Below are positions 26,201 to 35,200 of a stretch of DNA of 64,000 nt, piece by piece. Source of the DNA: Schistosoma mansoni (Eukaryota; Platyhelminthes; Trematoda; Strigeidida; Schistosomatidae); assembly GCF_000237925.1 (NCBI RefSeq), contig NC_031497.1, positions 18,839,705-18,903,704 of the forward strand. The letters are read 5' to 3'. The notes below the pieces were generated by a model. The model searched no databases. It had not been told where the DNA came from and saw only the letters and a program-made list of their open reading frames with translations. Every line of letters begins with the position of its first letter. Position 1 is the stretch's first letter. Position numbers and translations under genes: made by a program.

Positions 26201-29200
26201 TCTATGATGACACAAATATTTGTCGATTGTATACTGTAAAGTGATTTAAGAACGGAACTTTTTCTTTTTTTTAAAAAAAACAAAAGTATAAACTTCTTAA
26301 GAGTTATATTGGTAATAATAATGACCTATCTGTATATAGTATTCTACGCATACTTTGTACTATATGTGTAGGTGTTTGTGGTATACATATATATATTGTT
26401 CTATATTGTATCTTTAAACTTGGAAGATAAAAATTTATCTATCATATCTATGCGAAAATGAGTAAATCAGGTTATTTATTGACTGTAATTAAACTTAATC
26501 ATCATGTAGAAATTTACTTATTTGGCTTTGAATCATATTATTCTATGTAAATAAAAGCTAGCAATGTAATTCAACTCATTGAACTGTTATACGTAGAGTG
26601 AGGTTAGGACTTATAAATTGATGACTTTTAATTTGACTACTTCATCTAATAAAATATCATGAATAAGAAGTTTCACATCACAAAGTGATTTTGATTAAGC
26701 AACTATAGTAAACCACGCAGCATAACGTAGTTGTTTTGTTATAGTACGAAATTTAGCAGTAGTACCCATTAATGACACCACTGGGGATTGAATTCAAGGC
26801 TTTAGATCTTGCGGTAAGCGCTTAACCTTTAAACCACTAAGTTAGTATCCAATGGTTTAAATTTGTAACTTAAGTTAATCTGCGACGTTGCACAATCAAG
26901 GTTTATTGCCACTGGTGACATTTACCTCATACCTGACATGGCTGAACTCCCCTGAATACGGCTTCCTAATAGAACTCCAATTATTACTTCTTCAGTGGTT
27001 ATGTAACCAAAGTTAGTCCATCATGTTGAATTTGGAATTAAGAAATCTCCACAACACCCTATAATAACCATAATCAATTCGTTGTAAACATTCCTAATAT
27101 TGACGCTTTTTAAGATTGATTATTCAAATGTAGGTGTTTTGAAATTAATCATTTTATAAATAAGTACCGTAGGCAGCCAAATGAGATTCTCATAAACAAT
27201 GAAAAAAGAGAACTATTTATTCATAATAAGATATAATAATCTATCGTTATTTAATGGTTATTTCATTTAACCTCAATAACAAATATGTAATGCTTTTTTC
27301 ATACGTACATATATTCAATGATTCATTTGATACTTCTGCGCATGATATTAGTTTATTTATACTAATATGACAACTCTACGTGTATTGAATCTGTTTTGCT
27401 ATGAAAATTAATTAACCATTGCTATGTGTAAGCATTTCAGTGAGAATCATGCATCGTACATAATATACATGTTCTCTTTTACCGAATTTGTCCCAAATGC
27501 TTACTTTGAACTAACCTGAAAATCAAGTTCTTACGGATAATGTAAAATTAATCATTGTTATTACTTTCATCATTACAATTATTATTTAGGAATTTTTGTA
27601 TCAACCCGATCATCCCTGCAAACCGGCGCATATTCTGTACTGGTTTTCAGAATATATCGTTGTGAAAGCGTGAGTCAATTGAAGCTAGACCATCATGGAA
27701 AACCCGGAAGCATTTGACGGCCGTTTCGTCCTATTGTGGTACTCCTCAGCAGTGCGCATCCACGATCCCGCCTCACGAGATTCGAACCCAGGACCTACCA
27801 GTCTCGTGCGCGAGCCCTTAACTGATAGACCATTGAGCCGGCATCCGATGGTGTTTATGTCATATGCAGTGACCAGTGGAGTTCAACCACGTCTGTTGTG
27901 AGATAACTCACTGAAGGCAATTGGTGAAGTGTCGCTCATAATTCGTGGATCAGTTGAAGTTAGACATTAACACCGATGGATGCCGGCTCAGTGGTCTATC
28001 GGTTAGGGGCTCTGGCTCGTAACTGGTAGGTCCTGGGTTCGGATCTCGCGAGTGCGGGAGCGTGGGTGCGCATTGCTGAGGAGTCCCATAATAGGACGAA
28101 ACGGTCGTCCAGTGCTTCCAAGTTTTCCCTGGTGGTCTAGCTTTGTTATATCCCCCGGTGAATTACGAATGGTAACTTTTAGGTCTATTTATGGATCAAT
28201 GTAATATGCCTATTTCCTATAGTACAATTATTACGTAACTGAACTATTCATATTCGTATTTCTCTTATCATTAGCTTTATTTTGACCTTGACTTATTATC
28301 ATACGATTCTTGAGTTATAATCAGTTTATTGATTACTTTGGTTTGTATAAAAACCCAGTGTGTTTGTAAATAATGATTCATACCACTGAGGCTGTTATTG
28401 GTGTTTTGGACTTAACTGGTTGGGCTAGGCAGATCGCAGGACCGGTTAGCACTCTAGTCTGCTCGTACGGCTTCGTGTCACTGTCCCAATCGACAATTCG
28501 CTGCTCCCTGTTAGGCGGTCTTATCGCGTCACACACCAACTAGTCATCCACTCGGCCACAAGCATAACAAGCTTCAATTGACTCACGCTTTCAACTATGA
28601 AAATACTAAATCTCCACAAAAAGCCCCTTCTGATAATATATCGTTGTCATTATTGCTATTATTACTATTACTATTGTTATTATTACTGTTATTATTATGT
28701 TTACAGGTAGTAAAGTTGGACTCTGTTGAATAACGAATGCATACAACTATTTATTTATAATCTTGGTAAATTTTTGATCTTTGATGAACAGATGACAGTA
28801 ACAAAATAAAATCATACCTCTTATCATCATAACAAGCTAAATGATACTAATATCTGATCGAATATGTTACAATGGTGTAGTAAATTATTCACTGGAGATA
28901 TATTTAAAGTTATATTATCAGAATGGGGATTTGTGGAGATTGTAATAAATTTTAATGGTTGAATTCATGAGTCTGATACTAGGACGAAACAGCCGTCGAA
29001 TGCTTTCAGCTTTTCAATGGTGGTCTAGCTTCAGTCGACTCATGAATTCAACTATTAAAGTTATATACATGTCTTATTCCGTCAGATAAGCATACGTACT
29101 GTGGTATTAAAAATGTTGTCATGGAAACTATAAAATGAGTTAGTTTTATTTCGTTCAAGATAATATTCATCTACGGCTATATACTTGTTTCATTTCTGTC

Positions 29201-32200
29201 TCCATTGTTCAAAATAATCCTAACGAAAATACTTGAAAATCAAATAATTCAGCTCCCTTGTCCTTCTGGGTTTTCCGTGTGCAAAATTTATTTTCCAAAA
29301 CCCAGATCACTAACCAATCGTCCGAAAGGTGAATCGGCGATTAGAAAGTAATTAAGAGTACGTATATGTTCGATAATTTCATCAATACAGATGATTGACA
29401 ATTGTTGAAAGTTGAACATTTAAGCTATTAAAACTTAATTTATGACAATTTTATGGACAGTTACGATTTTCATTTTTAACTTTACCTGTGAGAAAAAAGA
29501 AAATACACAAAACCTCGTCAGGAGTAATAACTTACGCTAAAGCTTTATACTTATCCAACACTGAAAGTTCAAACTCTTCTGTTTGCTTTTCTTCAGGTAA
29601 AAATCGAAATGTCGAAATGAAAACTGGTGTATGTTGTTTCTTATCATAATCACCAAATTCACCTTGAATTAACAGATAAAATAAAACAAGTCAGTAATAG
29701 ATCTACATAAACAATTTGAAATCTGAACTAAATTTCAGTCTTACTTGTGTATTCAACTTGTATACTTCCTCTCAAATTAACAAAATAGGGGATGTATTAC
29801 ATTTGACAAATCAATATCAAGACGTAAATCACACATTGTTAGTTTCATAGCAAGTAGTATTTTGTGAGGGGTGAAACTTACGTATCTAAACACACTTGAA
29901 ACCATCTTTTTGATTATTTTCAGGAAGTAGTTTACTGATTCTTTACTTGAGTGAATCTAATATAATGCGACGAATTTATTATTTCGAAAGATAACTAACC
30001 ACAGTAAAGTGCTTGTAGATAGTCGATGTTAATTACTGACATAATGAGCAGTGATCAAACCCGAAAGTCAGGTTTCAAGTTCATTGGGTCTGTAAGTGAT
30101 CTCAAAACCACACGTTTAATGTAGTCACTTAAGTGATTCGTGTAGTAAATATTTTTACACAACTGTATCATTTTATTGTGAAGGAATAAAACTTTTCTGG
30201 CCTTTTAACTGGCTTGCTTGCCAGCTTACAGCATTAATTTAGATTATGTGGGTTTTTCTCACTCGACTCTACTTTACGTCAACTAATTCAGTCTTACAGT
30301 CGAGACCTGCATATGTAGTTTCTGTGAAATCAAAGTGTTTCCGTCCGTGTTAAACTATGCATCTAAGGAAATCGGTTCATAAGCCAGCTGTTATAACAAA
30401 TAAAAGGAATTCAGTGGTCAGTACATAACGAAAAACTATAGAATGAGAAGTGTATAGTTTGAGTATATGATTTTTGGTAAGTGAAGTGAAGTATTCGATG
30501 AAGTTGTAGGACATAGAACGTACTCACGACAAAACACATACTATTTTTATTATACTAATGATCAAAATATTAGCAGAAGTACGTTAGCAGAATTCACTTT
30601 AAACTATGAAGAAAGTTATTCTGTGGCTAGATTGTTCCAAAGTTAGTGGCCACATTTTTAAGATATTATGCTCCATTCTAGTGGTAATTTGAGTATTTAT
30701 TGCCATGTGCTTGTTTGTACACAGCATAAAATTTCCGGAATAAAATATAATACACGAAACCATAAATTCCCCATAATTTTCACTGCAACTTCAAAGATTC
30801 AGAAGAAGATTTTAAGACATATCTAGACAATAATGATAAGTCACAAAACAGCCTGAAATTAATTCCACCGTTATAACTTTTCAATTCGTTGCATGGTATA
30901 CATGTGAAAAAAATGCTATGGTGGAACGTTTATAATTCATTCTACATGTATTCATCTTCCGTTTGTCCAAAAACTTTTATAATGGTTAATCGGTCAGTCA
31001 TAATCAATGTAAAACCTGGAATACATGTGCTTTAGCACATACCACGTTATCGCTACGAGATGAAATTAAAAAAATCAATCCAAACTAATCGAGACGATGT
31101 AGAGATAATGATAATGGAAAACGTTGGACATTGAGGACATAATTTATAAACATAGAATGAAAAATATGTAAGAAGGTAACTTTACATAAAAACCAATAAG
31201 TTTCACTAATTTTGCCTCAGAGAATGAGAGTGATTAGAAGAAGTTATCAAAATAGATCTTTATTAATGACCACTTGTCAACAAGATTTAACTTCCACTGT
31301 GTAGGAAACTATTCTACCAAGTAGGGTTATTCGAAACTCATGTTACCTGATATATTAATGAAATACTTTAACACCGGGCTACTCAGGCAGCAAATAATCT
31401 AGTCCTTAGCAATAATCGAATTCTATCGACCAAACTAACTATGCTTGCTAAATTTCATATCTTTTCAGTCATATTCCCGCATCTGAAATCCAGTGACAAG
31501 TCATATTACGTCATAAATTGATTGATTCTTGCTTAAAGAAAATAAAGAGCACTGTTATGTCGGGCGAATGTGACTAAAAAACAACTAGAAGGAACAGAAT
31601 ATGAAACCGAATCAACTGTTACGCTTTGTTGTGTTAAAATCACTTTAATTTATGATAAGCATAACTACTGAAGTCTTTGAATCAGTCTCATTTAAGGGTC
31701 TATATTTACCCATTGTTCACGTTAAGGACTGAGGTTGACCATTCTCTATTGTTATACATGACCCTCTGAAGAATTGCCTTGATATTGCCGTTTACTGCCA
31801 AATTTTTATTAAATTTGTATGGTGACTAGCAGCGGAATACAGGATCTACATTTTGTCCAACTTGGTGCATATCAAAATGGTGTACTTGCATCCCAGTGTT
31901 GATGTTTATATTGAGATTCGAACGAAGTGTTATTTGATTTTAAACCCTAATGACGTATTCACTGAGCTACTAAGTTTGTTTAATACTTTCAATATTTTTT
32001 TGAAGAAATCAGTTTTAGACGATAAATATAAATTGATAAATTATTGTAGAAAATCATCTTAATAATTTTTAATCTAAGAAACAAATTTCTTGATATACGT
32101 ACTTAAACATCAACTATCTATGATAAAATATTGATACTGCAAATGAATACTTAAAAACATATAGACTAACAAATCTCTGTACTATTTAATTGGAGAAAAA

Positions 32201-35200
32201 CTCTCATGAAGAATTAAATTGTCAATAAAATTATTATTTAACATTGTAAGCAAAGATGGATAGTGGCTAGCAGTGGAATCCAGGACGCGCGTTTCGTCCT
32301 ATTCGGGACTCGTCAGCTGGATGTACCTACATCTCAGAGTTGATGTTCACTCTAGGACTCGAACCCAGTACCTTTCACTTCAGATGCCATCGCGTTATCC
32401 ACACAGCTTTTGAGTCCATATTTGCTTACAATGCTTGTAAATTAAGGCTATATCGAGGCAATACGCACAGTATGCACATATTCCAATTAAAGACTGGCCA
32501 GTTGCAGTCCTAAACATCAATGGGAAGATTAAAACAAACAATAATAATTGAATTTATTATTTAACATGTTTAATATATATATATATATATCAATTCATGT
32601 TTGTTACTGACCAACAATTAGGTTTTGTAGGTACATCAATCGTTTTTTTAATATTTTTCTCTAATGAAATGTTCTTTTTTAATTATTTAAAAACCGATTC
32701 ATTGCAAAATTAACCGTAATATTAAGAAATTGTATTTACTGACTAGTAATTTAATTGATATTTTTGATCATAAAAATTAAAATGAGTTTTATGATAAATA
32801 ATTTCATATAGTAAAAATCATGAGTGAATTGAAGCTAGACCACCATGGAAAACCTGGAAGCACTGAGTGACGGCCGTTTCACTCCTATTGTGGGAATCGT
32901 CAGAATAACCCCGTGCTGTAAAGGGTGCTTTCAGTCCAGGAAGTGTGAGACAATTTTCAATGAATAAATTCACATTTCCAGTTTGGTCATAGCATGTCGG
33001 ACCAAGAGGAGACGTATAAATAAATATTGCAGCCGAGTACAAAACATGTGACGTGCAATGAGTCGACTTCTGTGATGTTTAAATAAACCAGTGACTTCAT
33101 CGGATTGAGGACTGTTCTACTTTTGAATTCCAAATACAATACACNNNNNNNNNNNNNNNNNNNNNNNNNNNNNNNNNNNNNNNNNNNNNNNNNNNNNNNN
33201 NNNNNNNNNNNNNNNNNNNNNNNNNNNNNNNNNNNNNNNNNNNNNNNNNNNNNNNNNNNNNNNNNNNNNNNNNNNNNNNNNNNNNNNNNNNNNNNNNNNN
33301 NNNNNNNNNNNNNNNNNNNNNNNNNNNNNNNNNNNNNNNNNNNNCAGTGCTTCCAGGTTTTCCATGGTGGTCTAGCTTTAATTGACTAATGATTTCTGCT
33401 ATATAAAATTACCAAAGGCTCCAAAAAACCCCCTTCTCAAAACAATTTTACGTTAATTAAAGTTATTCGGTTTTCTAAACTAAACAAAAAGTGTATAAGT
33501 TAAATTATGTATTTAAAAAGGTTTTTAAAAAATGATTTAAGACTTCATTTACAATGAGCGCTAAATAGATTTCAAGATATTTGTATATGAATGATCTATC
33601 CAACAATTATGTGAACTGAGCTAAAGGGCTTTTAAGTTATAAGACTTACAAAAACTTGGAAGAAACTCTAAAAATACTTATAAAGTATGATGGGATGTTT
33701 ATAAAGATAAGGATTTGAACATAACAGCTTTTTTTAATATATCAAGTACTTCAGTAAAGGATTTTAAAATTTTAGTCTAATAGGTGTTTGATTGCTCATT
33801 GCTCATTGCTCACAGTTACTTTTATTTTTATTTAGAATTTTTTGTTTACGAATTTGCACATTTATGTGTCAACTTAATACTAATTTTTCTTATTTGACCA
33901 CAAAAAACAATTACACACAACATCATAAAGTCGAAAGGTTTATACAGAGTTAAAAAAATTACAATGAATGTTATTTTATTGAATAAGAGTACAGATTTAC
34001 GAGTCTCTGAGCATTTATAATTACTCTGAAGAGAACTCGTGGATAGAAGCTATCGTTAAATAACTAAGAGACTTTAATTTGTGTCTTTAGTTTTTATTAA
34101 AATTAATATGTTCTAAAGCTCTAATATCAATATTAAAGATTAGGCATGTAATAAACTTAAGGAATTAAAGTTTAAGGCTAGGTAAATGAGAATAAGTGGT
34201 CCAAAGGTTAGTATTCTTCATAATTAGCTAAAATCTTTTTAATTCATACTGGTTTTCAGAAATTATTACATCGAGAATCTTTCATTTCGAAATGAGTTTG
34301 CTATTTAAAATATTATGAAAGTAATTTTTTGTAACTGTCAAAGTTTTTTTCAAGTCAATCATTTAATTCATAAAACTAAATAAATATGTACTCCACCGCT
34401 TTTGTTTGTAGGGATGAACTTTAAAATTCACCAAAACACTTTTAAAAATATTTTACATGAAAAGTTGAAGTATCTGGAAAACAAATGAGTTTATTTTTTG
34501 AAACCCTGTTGATGAGTTATACACAAAACAACAACAAACCTTGAAGAAGCAATGCCGCCAGTTCGGCTGCAAGTTGTAAATCATTACACACTAATTTTCC
34601 TTTGTGTATATCTTCACGTAGTTGCAACACAACAAGATAACGTGTATACTCATCATGTAAGTTATGTGGATCAGATGCAAAGAATTTGACTTTTAGCGAA
34701 AACGAAATTGATGTTCTATCTAAGATAAGTAATAATTTAAAAAGTTTTTGAGATATTACCATACAGATATATATATATATATGAAGTCACTATCTACAAA
34801 TTATATTCCTAAAGTTTTAATCTATGATATCAGTTTTGTCTTATATTGATATTCAAATATTTTCCAAAGATACTGAGATTACGATAGCAAGTGTGGATGC
34901 ACATTGTCTACATTGTCTTATGAAAAAGTGCAAACTACAATTTAAACAACAACGCCCATATATTTACCAGTTTTGTTAACCAAAAAATCATGATCATCCA
35001 ATTGTCATAGCGAAACTTTATGAAATTTTACAGCATTTACCTTGTTACATCAATGTTCCATTTAACAATCACTATTCCAACAAATTAGCCTGATGGCTTG
35101 TTATATTTCTAAGTCATAGTTGTTTCATAAAGGCAGCTTTATACACCTATACTCAGTAGTTCATTTAACATAATCTCATTATTCTCACGTGAAAAGTACC

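Larger units (their letters stand above)
27656..28640. repeat. Head-to-head pair of hammerhead SINEs (pair 2), split by a solo LTR
   Basis: A minus copy (27660-27865) and a plus copy (27965-28143, continuing 28575-28640 after the LTR) flank a spacer containing TCTGTTGTGAGATAACTCAC, TGAAGGCAATTGG and CAGTTGAAGTTAGAC, the same spacer as pair 1. Outer arms are GAAAGCGTGAGTCAATTG and CAATTGACTCACGCTTTC. The plus copy has box A GGTCTATCGGTTAGGGG and box B GGTTCGGATCTC. Confidence 0.87.

Noticed and set aside
31853-32062. 69-codon open frame in a FERM intron
   Set aside because: AT-rich, no motif, no splice or family support.
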